Below are positions 7,331-15,282 of a stretch of 64,000 nucleotides of DNA, piece by piece. Every line of letters begins with the position of its first letter. Within the stretch, counting starts at the first letter, position 1. The position numbers and the translations under genes are program-made. Origin of the DNA: Sinomonas sp. ASV322 (GTDB lineage Bacteria > Actinomycetota > Actinomycetes > Actinomycetales > Micrococcaceae); assembly GCF_030908245.1 (NCBI RefSeq), contig NZ_JAVFJJ010000004.1, positions 310,001 to 374,000 on the forward strand. Direction: 5' to 3'. The notes beneath the pieces were generated by a model, which saw nothing but the letters and a program-made list of their open reading frames with translations, was not told where the DNA came from and searched no databases.

Positions 7331-7903
7331 TCAGTGGCCGAACGGATCCGGGTCGACCCCCGGCATCCACGTCAGGCCCGGCACCCCCCAGCCGTGGTTC
7401 TTCGCGGCCTTCTTCGCCTTGCGGGAGTACCGGTCCGTGAGCCTGTCGACGTAGAGCTTGCCGTCGAGGTGGTCGTATTCGTGCTGCATCACGCGGGCGA
7501 ACCAGCCCGTGGCCACGAAGTCGACGGGCTTGCCCTCGCCGTCGAATCCCTCCACCCGGGCCCAGTCGGCCCGCTTGAGGGGATAGCTTTCCCCGGGGAA
7601 GGAGAGGCAGCCCTCTTCGTCTTCCTCTGGGTCGGGCGCCGAGCCCGGGATCTTGGAGAGGGTCAGCCGAGGATTGACGACGGCGCCGCGCGGCGGCACG
7701 CCGTCGTCGTTCTGGTACTTGTACACGAAGAGGCGGAGCCCGACGCCGATCTGGGGTGCCGCGAGCCCCACGCCGTTGGCCGCGTCGTTCGTCGCGTGCA
7801 TGTCGTCGATGAGCCCGCGGAGCTCGTCGTCGAACTCGGTCACCTCGGAGGCCCGCCGATGGAGGACGGGCTCCCCCCAAATGGTCACGGGGTGGACAGT
7901 CAT
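7331..7903 (-). CDS. def: Peptide deformylase
   Basis: 190 residues. It removes the formyl group from nascent proteins, using a metal ion. All three motifs are intact: GVGLAAPQ at 44-51, EGCLS at 98-102 (metal ligand Cys99) and QHEYDH at 140-145 (His141, Glu142, His145). The ATG at 7903 is preferred over one 6 bp upstream because the GAGGG ribosome site then has normal spacing. An acidic insert (PDPEEDEE) precedes motif II. tRNA-His lies upstream on the same strand, separated by a perfect hairpin, so def probably has its own promoter. Confidence 0.95.
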   Translation of the reverse strand: MTVHPVTIWGEPVLHRRASEVTEFDDELRGLIDDMHATNDAANGVGLAAPQIGVGLRLFVYKYQNDDGVPPRGAVVNPRLTLSKIPGSAPDPEEDEEGCLSFPGESYPLKRADWARVEGFDGEGKPVDFVATGWFARVMQHEYDHLDGKLYVDRLTDRYSRKAKKAAKNHGWGVPGLTWMPGVDPDPFGH

Positions 7904-7971
7904 GGGCATCCCTCGGGGTCGTGGACAATGCTGGAGCGCGCAGCCGGACGGCAGCCGAGCGGGGCCGACGC

Positions 7972-8007
7972 GCAAGAGGCCGCACGGTGAACCGTGCGGC
8001 CTCTTGC
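7972..8007 (-). terminator. Perfect 17-bp hairpin between tRNA-His and def
   Basis: GCAAGAGGCCGCACGGT at 7972-7988 and its exact complement at 7991-8007 are separated by only two bases. It lies 18 bp downstream of tRNA-His and probably ends that transcript. No T-run follows on either strand. Confidence 0.6.
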
Positions 8008-8025
8008 GGGGATGACCCCTCTCGG

Positions 8026-8099
8026 GGTGAGTAACGGGGGTTGAACCCGCGACCTTCTGGACCACAACCAGACGCTCTGCCAACTGAGCTATACCCACC
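8026..8099 (-). tRNA. tRNA-His (GTG)
   Basis: The cloverleaf reads from 8099 down. The acceptor stem GTGGGTA pairs with TACTCAC. The encoded extra G at position -1 pairs with C73, the hallmark of tRNA-His. The D stem is GCTC/GAGC, and the anticodon GTG lies in loop TTGTGGT between TCTGG and CCAGA. The T arm is GCGGG-TTCAACC-CCCGT. The 3' CCA is not encoded. Confidence 0.95.
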
Positions 8100-8233
8100 A
8101 TGCAACCCGCGGAGAAGCGCGCAAGAATCCCTGCACCCTCTGCGCTGGCAACGAGTAACAGTCTACCTGTTGTTTACGAGTGCTTTTGCCACTTGAGGCC
8201 GATCGCCTCGACTTTTCCCCGACGAGGCGCGGG

Positions 8234-8872
8234 TCACACGTCCGCCGTGGCGGTCCCCGAGCCGCTCGACGCGGCGGAGATGCGCGCGGAGATCTCCTGG
8301 GCCTTGGCCGAATCCGGACCGGGCTGCGGGACGAAGATTGCCTCGCGGTAGTAGCGGAGTTCGTCGATCGAATCGCGGATGTCGCCGAGCGCCCGATGGC
8401 CGCCGGTCTTGGCGGGCGCCTGGAAGTAGGCGCGCGGGAACCAGCGCCGCGCGAGCTCCTTGATCGTCGAGACGTCCACGATCCGGTAGTGCAGATGCTC
8501 GACGACCTCGGGCATGTCGCGCGCGAGGAACGTGCGGTCGGTCCCCACCGAGTTACCGCCAAGCTGGGCCTTCCTCGGCTCCGGGACCCATGCGCGGATG
8601 TACGCCAGGACCTGGGCCTGCGCGGCCTCGAGCGTGAGGCCGTCCGGCAGCTCGTCGAGCAGCTTGGAGGTCGTGTGCATCTCGCGCACGAAGTCGTTCA
8701 TGCCGGCGAGAGCCTCGTCCGCGGGGCGGATGACGACGTCGACCCCGTCGCCCAGGATGTTGAGCTCGGCATCGGTCACGAGGACGGCCACCTCGATGAG
8801 GGCGTCGCGGGCGATATCGAGGCCCGTCATCTCGCAGTCGATCCAGACGATGCGTTCAGCATGGTTTGACAC
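8234..8872 (-). CDS. orn: Oligoribonuclease
   Basis: 212 residues. It is a DEDDh 3'-5' exonuclease that finishes RNA decay by degrading 2-5-mers, including pGpG from cyclic di-GMP. Catalytic segments are visible: IDCEMTGLD (first Asp and Glu), the VGTDRTFLARDMP region (third acid), and HRALGDIRDSI (His and last Asp). It has a GTG start with only a weak ribosome site. The C-terminal tail after FVPQPGP is low complexity. It lies upstream of tRNA-His on the minus strand and is divergent from the first mannosyltransferase. Confidence 0.95.
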   Translation of the reverse strand: MSNHAERIVWIDCEMTGLDIARDALIEVAVLVTDAELNILGDGVDVVIRPADEALAGMNDFVREMHTTSKLLDELPDGLTLEAAQAQVLAYIRAWVPEPRKAQLGGNSVGTDRTFLARDMPEVVEHLHYRIVDVSTIKELARRWFPRAYFQAPAKTGGHRALGDIRDSIDELRYYREAIFVPQPGPDSAKAQEISARISAASSGSGTATADV

Positions 8873-8923
8873 CCTGCCAATCTACCTGAGGCCGTCCCCG
8901 CGGGACGGCAGAGGGCCCGATGC

Positions 8924-8929
8924 TAGACT
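8924..8929 (+). promoter_or_regulatory. -10 box of the first MptB-like gene
   Basis: TAGACT, the same hexamer seen before tRNA-Arg, ndk and rplU. It lies about 33 bp before the GTG start at 8963. Confidence 0.45.
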
Positions 8930-8962
8930 GAAGCCCTCCCGCCACTGATCGAAGGGTGACCT

Positions 8963-10522
8963 GTGTCCGCAACGCGCTTTGGCTTGCTCGGGAGGGTTCT
9001 CGAGTGGCTGAGGTCGCTGTGGACCGCACTTCCGCCGGTCGGCGTCAACCAGCCCTCGCATTGGGCCCTCGGGCAGGGGTTCGTGGGCTCGCTGCTCATG
9101 GTCTACGGCTCGTTCGGCGTGGGCCGGCTCGCGGACGTGTCTCCGCTCACGCGCAGCCCCTTCTTCATCGCGCTCCGCACGGAGAGCTGGGGTGTGACAT
9201 CCTGCATCCTCGCCCTCGTCGTGGGAGCGATGCTCCTGACCCGGTCGTGGCTGAGGCTCGGGCAGCGCCTCCGTTACTGGGGGTCCGGCACGGTCCGACC
9301 GGTCGCCGTCGCGATCGTCCTCTGGGGCCTTCCGCTCGCGTTCACTGTGCCCATCTATTCACGCGATGTCTACGCCTACGTCGGTCAGGGCCGGCTCATG
9401 GCGGCGGGCCTGAATCCCTACACGACCGGCATCTCGGCGCTCAACAATTGGCTCGAGCTCGGGACCGACCCGTCGTGGGCGTCGACTCGAACGCCCTACG
9501 GACCGTACTTCCTCTGGCTCGAGCGATGGGTCGTCCAGCTGACGGGCGGCCAGCCCGACACCTCGGTGCTGCTCTTCAGGGTCCTGGCGCTCGCGGGCGT
9601 TGCGCTCTGTGCGTTCTACGGCTTCAAGCTCGCCCGGCTCCACGGCGTGGACGGCGCGCGGGCCGTGTGGCTCACGGTCGCGAATCCGCTGTTCCTCATC
9701 AGCTGCATCGCGAGCGCTCACAACGAGGCGCTCATGATCGGGTTCGCCGTCGCCGGCGTCTACTACGCGGCGCGGGGGAACTGGTTCCTGGGGATCGTCC
9801 TCGCGACGGCGTCGATCGGGATCAAGCCGATCACGGCCGTCGTGCTTCCCTTCGTGGGCCTCCTGTGGGCTGGCCCCCGTGCGACCTGGCTCCGCAAGTT
9901 CCTGTGCTGGGCGGCCACAGGGCTCGTCAGCCTCGGCCTGTTCGCGGCGAGCTCGCTCGTCTACGGGCTCGGCTTCGGCTGGGTGAATGCGATCGTCGAC
10001 CCGACGCCCGGCTTCATCGCCTACACGCCGTCGGGCTTCGCGAGCAACGTGATTGCGTGGCTCGGGAGCACGGTCGGCCTCGACGGCGGGTCGATCGCCG
10101 AGGTGTTCCGCACGGTCCTCAAGTGGATCGGGGTCGGCCTCGCGGTGCTGCTCATCCTGCGCGGCGACAACAACAAGGTGGTCCGCCGCCTGGGCCTCGC
10201 GTTCATGTTCATCGTGGTCCTCGGCCCGATCATCCAGCCGTGGTACGTGCTCTGGTTCATCCCGTTCCTTGCCGTGACGGGGATCCGGGACAACTGGGAG
10301 ATCAGGCTCTGGTACTTGACCGTCGTGTTCTTCGTCGTCTTCGGGGCGCAGGACCAGCTCTACGTCTTCGGCTTCGTGAACACGCCGCTCGCCCCCGAGG
10401 CCATCGCGGGCATCACAGCGGTCGCCTTCCTCGCGTACCTCGTGCTCATTGACCCCAAGACGAGGCGGATCGTCTTCGAACGGCCCGCGGGCCGTCAGAA
10501 CCTCGCTGCGCGCAGTTCCTGA
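8963..10522 (+). CDS. MptB-like polyprenol-phosphomannose-dependent alpha-1,6-mannosyltransferase
   Basis: 519 residues, GTG start with GAAGGG upstream. It is a GT-C fold integral membrane enzyme with about 12-13 hydrophobic segments. The family signature is clear: YSRDVYAYVGQGRLM, then GLNPYTTGISALNN and RTPYGPYFLWLE, with an acidic Asp in the first extracytoplasmic loop as in GT-C enzymes. MptB relatives add alpha-1,6-mannose from a lipid-linked donor to the lipomannan core. A closely related paralogue lies at 12047, with a GT87 gene between them. The last 28 bp overlap the 3' end of that convergent gene. Exact acceptor and linkage are not deducible. Confidence 0.85.
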   Translation: MSATRFGLLGRVLEWLRSLWTALPPVGVNQPSHWALGQGFVGSLLMVYGSFGVGRLADVSPLTRSPFFIALRTESWGVTSCILALVVGAMLLTRSWLRLGQRLRYWGSGTVRPVAVAIVLWGLPLAFTVPIYSRDVYAYVGQGRLMAAGLNPYTTGISALNNWLELGTDPSWASTRTPYGPYFLWLERWVVQLTGGQPDTSVLLFRVLALAGVALCAFYGFKLARLHGVDGARAVWLTVANPLFLISCIASAHNEALMIGFAVAGVYYAARGNWFLGIVLATASIGIKPITAVVLPFVGLLWAGPRATWLRKFLCWAATGLVSLGLFAASSLVYGLGFGWVNAIVDPTPGFIAYTPSGFASNVIAWLGSTVGLDGGSIAEVFRTVLKWIGVGLAVLLILRGDNNKVVRRLGLAFMFIVVLGPIIQPWYVLWFIPFLAVTGIRDNWEIRLWYLTVVFFVVFGAQDQLYVFGFVNTPLAPEAIAGITAVAFLAYLVLIDPKTRRIVFERPAGRQNLAARSS

Positions 10523-11739
10523 TCGACGGCCGGAGCGCCCTTCCGCCCAAGGCGGACGAGGCGGATGGCCGCCCACACGAAGAGCGCGACGAGCAGGACA
10601 TTCCGGACGCTGAGCACGAAGGCCATGATCGGGTTGTTGTGGCTCAGGGCGTCGTAGAAGAGCGGGTAGACGACGAACGTCGCCGCCGCGATGCCGAGGA
10701 GCAGACGAGCCGGGACGCGCCACGCCGTGCGGTCCTGGGCGAGGCCGAGCGCGACGACGGGGCCGAGCCAGACCATGAACTGCGGCGAGCCGACCTTGTT
10801 GAACACGATGAACGCGCTCACCATCGTCAGGGCTCCCGCGAGCAGGAGCTCGGCGCGATCCTCGTGGCCGCGCTTCTTGCCCTCATGGAGGGCCCAGAAG
10901 ATCACGATCGCGACCGCGAGCGCGATGACGACGAAGAGCGGCTGCATGAGGGCCGAGGCGATCGTGCTGCCGGGACCGTCCACCTGCATCGAGTTGATCT
11001 CGGTGTTCATGTACATCCGGGCGCCGCCGATCCCGAGGACTGACATCCACAGCCACGGGGTCGTGAACGTCGCCTCGAGCTGCATGCCTCGGGATCCCTG
11101 TGTCGTGAGGAAGTCGAGGAGGTGGGGGAAAACATGGAGCGCTGCGGCGACGGCGGCGACGGCGGCCGTCACGAGGATTCCGCCGACGACGACCTTCCAG
11201 CGGTCGCGGACGACGGCGAAGAGCGGCACGAGCGCCGCGGCCGGCCAGACCTTCATCCAGGTCGCGAACGCCAGGATCGCCGAGGCGGCGAACGGGCTCG
11301 CAACGCCGAGGCTCAGACCCAGCAGGACGATCGGCGCGGTGACGCCGTCGACCCTCGCGAAGCCGAGCGTGCCCATGATCGCGATGAAGACGAGCCACCA
11401 CCAGCCCGCGCGGATGCCTTCGTGCTTCTTTCCCCAGCCGCTCAGGACGCCGAGGGCGACCCCGTTGAGCACCGAGGTGAGCAGGACCCACAGGATGAGG
11501 AACGGGCCGCCGCCGAGGAGGCCCGAGATCCAGATCGGGAGGAGCCCCGCGATGGGGTAGACCCACGGCGAGGGCTGGACGTCCTGCGGGAATCCGCCCA
11601 CGGACCAGTCACGGTAGATGTTCGTGTCGCTGAAGGCCTGGCCTTGGAAGACGAAGATCGACATGAATGCGAGGTAGCCGAGGTGCACGACGAGGTACCC
11701 GGTGAGGAGACCGCGCGGCGTCAGGAGCCACCGCTTCAC
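10495..11739 (-). CDS. GT87-family membrane glycosyltransferase
   Basis: 414 residues with about 10 membrane segments. It fits the GT87 (DUF2029) group of GT-C mannosyltransferases, which includes mycobacterial PimE: an early TNIYRDW acidic loop, then PWVYPIAGLLP, and FNKVGSPQFMVWL in the C-terminal part. The first start available in the open frame is GTG 11739, with a poor ribosome site; the frame stays open about 115 bp further upstream without a standard start, so the true N terminus is uncertain. It lies head-to-tail between two MptB-like genes, which supports a shared role in mannolipid assembly. It overlaps the upstream convergent gene by 28 bp. Confidence 0.78.
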   Translation of the reverse strand: MKRWLLTPRGLLTGYLVVHLGYLAFMSIFVFQGQAFSDTNIYRDWSVGGFPQDVQPSPWVYPIAGLLPIWISGLLGGGPFLILWVLLTSVLNGVALGVLSGWGKKHEGIRAGWWWLVFIAIMGTLGFARVDGVTAPIVLLGLSLGVASPFAASAILAFATWMKVWPAAALVPLFAVVRDRWKVVVGGILVTAAVAAVAAALHVFPHLLDFLTTQGSRGMQLEATFTTPWLWMSVLGIGGARMYMNTEINSMQVDGPGSTIASALMQPLFVVIALAVAIVIFWALHEGKKRGHEDRAELLLAGALTMVSAFIVFNKVGSPQFMVWLGPVVALGLAQDRTAWRVPARLLLGIAAATFVVYPLFYDALSHNNPIMAFVLSVRNVLLVALFVWAAIRLVRLGRKGAPAVDQELRAARF

Positions 11740-12046
11740 CTCGAGGGGCCCGGCGGCCTGATTGCTGTGGTCCGCGGGGCGGGGCGTCTCGGTGGGAATG
11801 GCGGTCTCCTCAGAGTCATGCGGGGGCCGTGGACGGCAGAGCGGCCGCCTGCCAGTTTATCAGCGGCCTGTCCTGAGCCTTCCTCGAAGGCCCCGCTCAG
11901 GCGGCTGCTGATAGCATCGAATCCATGTCACGCCAAGCGATCGGAGGCGTTGGCAGCACCGCGCGGTGAGCGCAAGGCGCCGGGCGGTCGCGTCGCGCTC
12001 TGGGCGTGAGACCGCGCGACGCCTTCCTCGACAGTAGGGAATGACG
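11740..12046. other. Divergent intergenic region with an imperfect inverted repeat
   Basis: 307 bp between the GT87 gene (minus) and the second MptB-like gene (plus). The main structure is an inverted repeat from 11858 to 11913: TATCAGC and CCTGAGC on the left match GCTCAGG and GCTGATA on the right around a central GC-rich spacer. A minus-strand TAAACT (11854-11859) and a plus-strand GATAGCAT lie at its outer edges, so it may be a shared operator. No gene was seen. Confidence 0.45.
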
Positions 12047-13579
12047 ATGCCTCAGCCTTCGGCTGGCAGCAGCCTGAGCGCCGCACCCGGTGCCCGGACG
12101 ATCGCTGCCCTCCCAGGGGCTGGGGCGGTGGCGGTCTGGCAGGGCACCGCGGCCTCGCTGTGCATGATGCTGGGCGGGCTCGGCGTCGGCTGGATGGCCA
12201 GCGGCTCGTCCCTCATCCGCGTTCCGTTCTTCATCGCCTTGCGGGACAATCCCGTGCTCGTCGTGCTCTGCACGGTCCTCGTCGCGTTCGGCGGCCTCCT
12301 CCTCGTCCGCGCGTGGCTGCGGCTCGAGCAGCGGGTAGGGGACTGGAGTGCAGTCCGTCCCGCGGTCCTGTACCGAATCGCGGCCCTGTGGTGTGCGCCT
12401 CTCATGCTCACGTTCCCCCTCTTCAGCCGCGACGTCTACGCCTACATCGGGCAGGGCCGGCTCATGATGGCAGGGCTCGATCCGTACGTGAACGGCATCT
12501 CGGCGCTCAACAACTACCACAACCTCGGTCCCGACTCGCTCTGGACCGAGGCGCCGACGCCCTACGGCCCCCTGTTCCTGTGGATCGAGCAGGGCATCGT
12601 GTGGCTCAGCGGAGGGAATCTCGAGGTCGCCATCGTCCTTTTCCGCGTCGTCGCGGCAGTGGGTGTGGCGCTGTGCGCGGTCGCCGTCGTGGGGCTCGCG
12701 CGGCACTATGGCCTCGACCCGTCGCGGACCCTGTGGCTCACGGTCGCGAACCCGCTCTTCGTCATCAACTTCATCGCGAGCATCCACAACGATGGGCTCA
12801 TGCTCGCCCTGCTCCTCGTCGGGCTTCTCGCGGCGGTCCGCGGCCGCCCCGTCGTCGCCGTCGTCCTCGTGACGCTCTCGATCGGGATCAAGCCCATCAC
12901 CCTCATCGCGCTTCCGTTCGTCGGGCTCATCTGGGCGGGCCAGAACGCGAGGTGGGGCCGGAAGGTCGCCTGCTGGGCGGCGACTGCCGGAATTTCGGGC
13001 GGCCTGCTCGCCGCCGTCGGTGCCCTGACGGGCTTCTGGTTCGGATGGCTGCCCGCGATGACGACGTCGGGCACTGTGTGGATCTGGTACGCGCCGTTCG
13101 GCCTGCTCGCGGCGACGGCAGGCGCCGTCGTCCAATTGTTCAGCGGCCCCGGGGACGTCGTGTCGGAGGCCGTGAAGACGGCTGGCCGCGTCGTGGGAAT
13201 CGTCGCCGCGGCGTGGTTCGTCCTAAGGGGGACGAGCGAGACGATCATGCTCCGGATGGCGCTCGCGTTCACCGCCGTCGTCGTGACGGCCGCGATGATC
13301 CAGCCCTGGTATGTCACGTGGCTCATGGCCTTCTTCGCGCTCGTGGGCGTGACCGACGGCTGGCGCCTGCGCCCCTACTATCTCGTGACCCTCTTCTTCA
13401 CGGTAATCGCGCTGACGGATCAGCTCGACGTGTTCGAGTGGATCCCCATCGTCATCGTCCGCGCCGTCGCGATCGCCCTGAGCGTCGCGTTCGCGGCCTA
13501 CATCATGCTGTGGGACTGGAAGACCCGCGTGCTGTTCGGCCCCGGCGCGGCGATGGGCCGGGTCACCGCGTCGCGCTAG
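12047..13579 (+). CDS. Second MptB-like mannosyltransferase
   Basis: 510 residues. ATG 12047 is preferred over ATG 12041 because AGGGA then has a 6-bp spacer. It is a paralogue of the 8963 gene with the same motifs: FSRDVYAYIGQGRLM, GLDPYVNGISALNN, APTPYGPLFLWIE, WLTVANPLF and IGIKPIT. It is a polytopic GT-C enzyme of the polyprenol-phosphomannose-dependent type. Two such enzymes per genome fit initiation and elongation of an alpha-1,6-mannan backbone, as MptA and MptB share this work in corynebacteria; the division of labour here is inference. Its TAG stop forms part of the tRNA-Arg -10 box. Confidence 0.85.
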   Translation: MPQPSAGSSLSAAPGARTIAALPGAGAVAVWQGTAASLCMMLGGLGVGWMASGSSLIRVPFFIALRDNPVLVVLCTVLVAFGGLLLVRAWLRLEQRVGDWSAVRPAVLYRIAALWCAPLMLTFPLFSRDVYAYIGQGRLMMAGLDPYVNGISALNNYHNLGPDSLWTEAPTPYGPLFLWIEQGIVWLSGGNLEVAIVLFRVVAAVGVALCAVAVVGLARHYGLDPSRTLWLTVANPLFVINFIASIHNDGLMLALLLVGLLAAVRGRPVVAVVLVTLSIGIKPITLIALPFVGLIWAGQNARWGRKVACWAATAGISGGLLAAVGALTGFWFGWLPAMTTSGTVWIWYAPFGLLAATAGAVVQLFSGPGDVVSEAVKTAGRVVGIVAAAWFVLRGTSETIMLRMALAFTAVVVTAAMIQPWYVTWLMAFFALVGVTDGWRLRPYYLVTLFFTVIALTDQLDVFEWIPIVIVRAVAIALSVAFAAYIMLWDWKTRVLFGPGAAMGRVTASR

Positions 13580-13582
13580 ACT
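13577..13582 (+). promoter_or_regulatory. -10 box of tRNA-Arg
   Basis: TAGACT, overlapping the stop codon of the preceding mannosyltransferase and 26 bp before the mature tRNA 5' end. Confidence 0.45.
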
Positions 13583-13608
13583 GATCAGGCAAGCAGCGCG
13601 CTGCGCCT

Positions 13609-13681
13609 GCCCCAGTAGCTCAGCGGATAGAGCAGGGGCCTTCTAATCCTCTGGTCGGGGGTTCGACTCCCTCCTGGGGCG
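13609..13681 (+). tRNA. tRNA-Arg (TCT)
   Basis: The acceptor stem GCCCCAG pairs with CTGGGGC at 13674-13680, followed by discriminator G. D stem GCTC/GAGC. Anticodon loop CTTCTAA gives TCT, reading AGA. The anticodon stem has a C-T mismatch at its last pair. The T arm contains GGTTCGACTCC. CCA is not encoded. Confidence 0.9.
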
Positions 13682-13726
13682 CTTCTGTGCGGTGCTCCGG
13701 GCCCTCCATGCGTGGCCTGACGCCGA

Positions 13727-13758
13727 CCATGCCCCTGGCCTACGGGCCGGGGGCATGG
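13727..13758. terminator. Bidirectional hairpin between tRNA-Arg and the pucR operon
   Basis: CCATGCCCCTGGCC at 13727-13740 pairs with GGCCGGGGGCATGG at 13745-13758 (one T-G pair). It lies 9 bp beyond the stop of the minus-strand pucR gene and 45 bp after tRNA-Arg, so it can end both. No strong T-run is present. Confidence 0.6.
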
Positions 13759-13767
13759 TGTGTCCCG

Positions 13768-15282
13768 CTATTTCTTCACGGCGCGGCATGCGAGGTGGAG
13801 CGCGAGCCGGGCCTCGGGACTGGCCATGTCGATGCCCAACAGCTCCTCGATCCGGTGGACGCGCGCGGCAACGGTGTTCCGGTGGAGGCCAAGGGCGGCG
13901 GCCGTCGCCGCGATGCTCGACTCGTGGTCGAGATAGGCGGACAGCGTCGCGAGCAGATCGTTCCGGTCAGTCCGCAGGGGCGCGAGCAGTGATTCGGCCG
14001 CCGGAAGGAACGTATCGCTTCCGGTCCACGCGAGGAGGAGCTGGTCAAGGCCGAGGCTGTCGACGCGCACGAACCAGCCCATGGCCGACCTGTCGGACGC
14101 GATCCTCGCGGCGTCGCTCGCTTCGCCCAGGGTCGAGGACAGGCCCGCAGAACCGATGTGAACGGAGCCGACGCCGGTCGCGACGTTGAACGAGCGTCGC
14201 ACCCTCGTGTGGAGGTCACGGAGGGCAGACACAGCGGCTTCGACGTCCTTCGGGCCCGGCGGATCAGCGAAGGTGATCCAGCCGCTCACGCCACGGCCGC
14301 TCGTGGTCGCGTGGGCCGGCGCGAGGCCGAGGACGCCCGTTTCGCGCGAGACGAGCCGCAGAAGCTGGAACGTATCGAGGCGGCTTCGCCCGAGGATGCG
14401 GAAGCCCAGGTGATGGCCCCCCGTGCGCCACCCCCGGTCGAGCATCCGCCGCTCGACCTCGGCGTTCGGCACGCCGCGCAGGTCGAGGAAGTCGCGCAGC
14501 AGCCCCGAGGAGACTGCCGCGTCGTTGACCGCCGCGACGTCGTCGATGAGGATCCGGGCCGCGACTGCGGGCATCGCGATTTCGGCGGCGACGGCGAGGG
14601 CCTGCAGCTGCGCGTCGTCGAGTCCGTCGCCGAAGAGCACGAGGCGCAGCCCGGTTCGCGTGGGGCTGTCGATCCGCACCGACGCGGCCGCGGATTCACC
14701 GGAGCGGACGACGTCGATCCACGTGCCGGTCGCGATCCCTGCCCGGAGCGCGTCCCCGAGCCGGCCGCCTGCCTCGTGGAGAATCCCCGACGCGTCGACG
14801 ACCGCGAGTCCGTGGCCGAGGTTGGCCGCCAGATGGCGGAGCAGCCCGGGAAGGTCGTCAGCGGCGAAGGCGAAGGAGCGGGCAATGCGGCGCACATAGT
14901 CGAGAGTGAGCGCGTCCCGGGCCTCGACGAGCTGCCAGCAGGCCTTGGCGAGCTCGACGGGCCGTGCCGCATCGAGGAGGGTCAGCCCGAGGCGAAGCGC
15001 AATGGCGCGTGCCCCCGATCCGAAGTCCTCGGCGTGGGGGAGCGCGAGGCCGCGGTAGCCGCGGTCGCGCACGCGTCGCAGGAGGGCGTCCTGCTGCCAG
15101 GGCGCCGACGGCGCCGCCGCCGTGAGAATCGCGAGGCTCCCGTCGTCGTCGTTCGCCAGCTCGCTCTCGTCGGCGCCGACGACGACGCCAGCCCATGCGG
15201 CATCGTCGGGCCCCGCAACGAAGCGCAGGCGGCCGTTGGCCGGGTGCGCGAGGAGTGCGCGGAGGCGGAGAGGCCCGCTCAT
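13768..15282 (-). CDS. PucR-family transcriptional regulator
   Basis: 504 residues. The C terminus carries the PucR helix-turn-helix: LSAYLDHESSIAATAAALGL followed by HRNTVAARVHRIEELLGID. The middle is a GGDEF-like/PucR linker region, and the N-terminal part is a poorly conserved effector-binding region. PucR proteins activate purine, allantoin or amino-compound catabolic genes. The ATG at 15282 overlaps the stop of the preceding DUF917 gene (ATGA), so the regulator is the last gene of the operon and is translationally coupled to it. This suggests that it controls its own cluster. The inducer is unknown. Confidence 0.9.
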   Translation of the reverse strand: MSGPLRLRALLAHPANGRLRFVAGPDDAAWAGVVVGADESELANDDDGSLAILTAAAPSAPWQQDALLRRVRDRGYRGLALPHAEDFGSGARAIALRLGLTLLDAARPVELAKACWQLVEARDALTLDYVRRIARSFAFAADDLPGLLRHLAANLGHGLAVVDASGILHEAGGRLGDALRAGIATGTWIDVVRSGESAAASVRIDSPTRTGLRLVLFGDGLDDAQLQALAVAAEIAMPAVAARILIDDVAAVNDAAVSSGLLRDFLDLRGVPNAEVERRMLDRGWRTGGHHLGFRILGRSRLDTFQLLRLVSRETGVLGLAPAHATTSGRGVSGWITFADPPGPKDVEAAVSALRDLHTRVRRSFNVATGVGSVHIGSAGLSSTLGEASDAARIASDRSAMGWFVRVDSLGLDQLLLAWTGSDTFLPAAESLLAPLRTDRNDLLATLSAYLDHESSIAATAAALGLHRNTVAARVHRIEELLGIDMASPEARLALHLACRAVKK

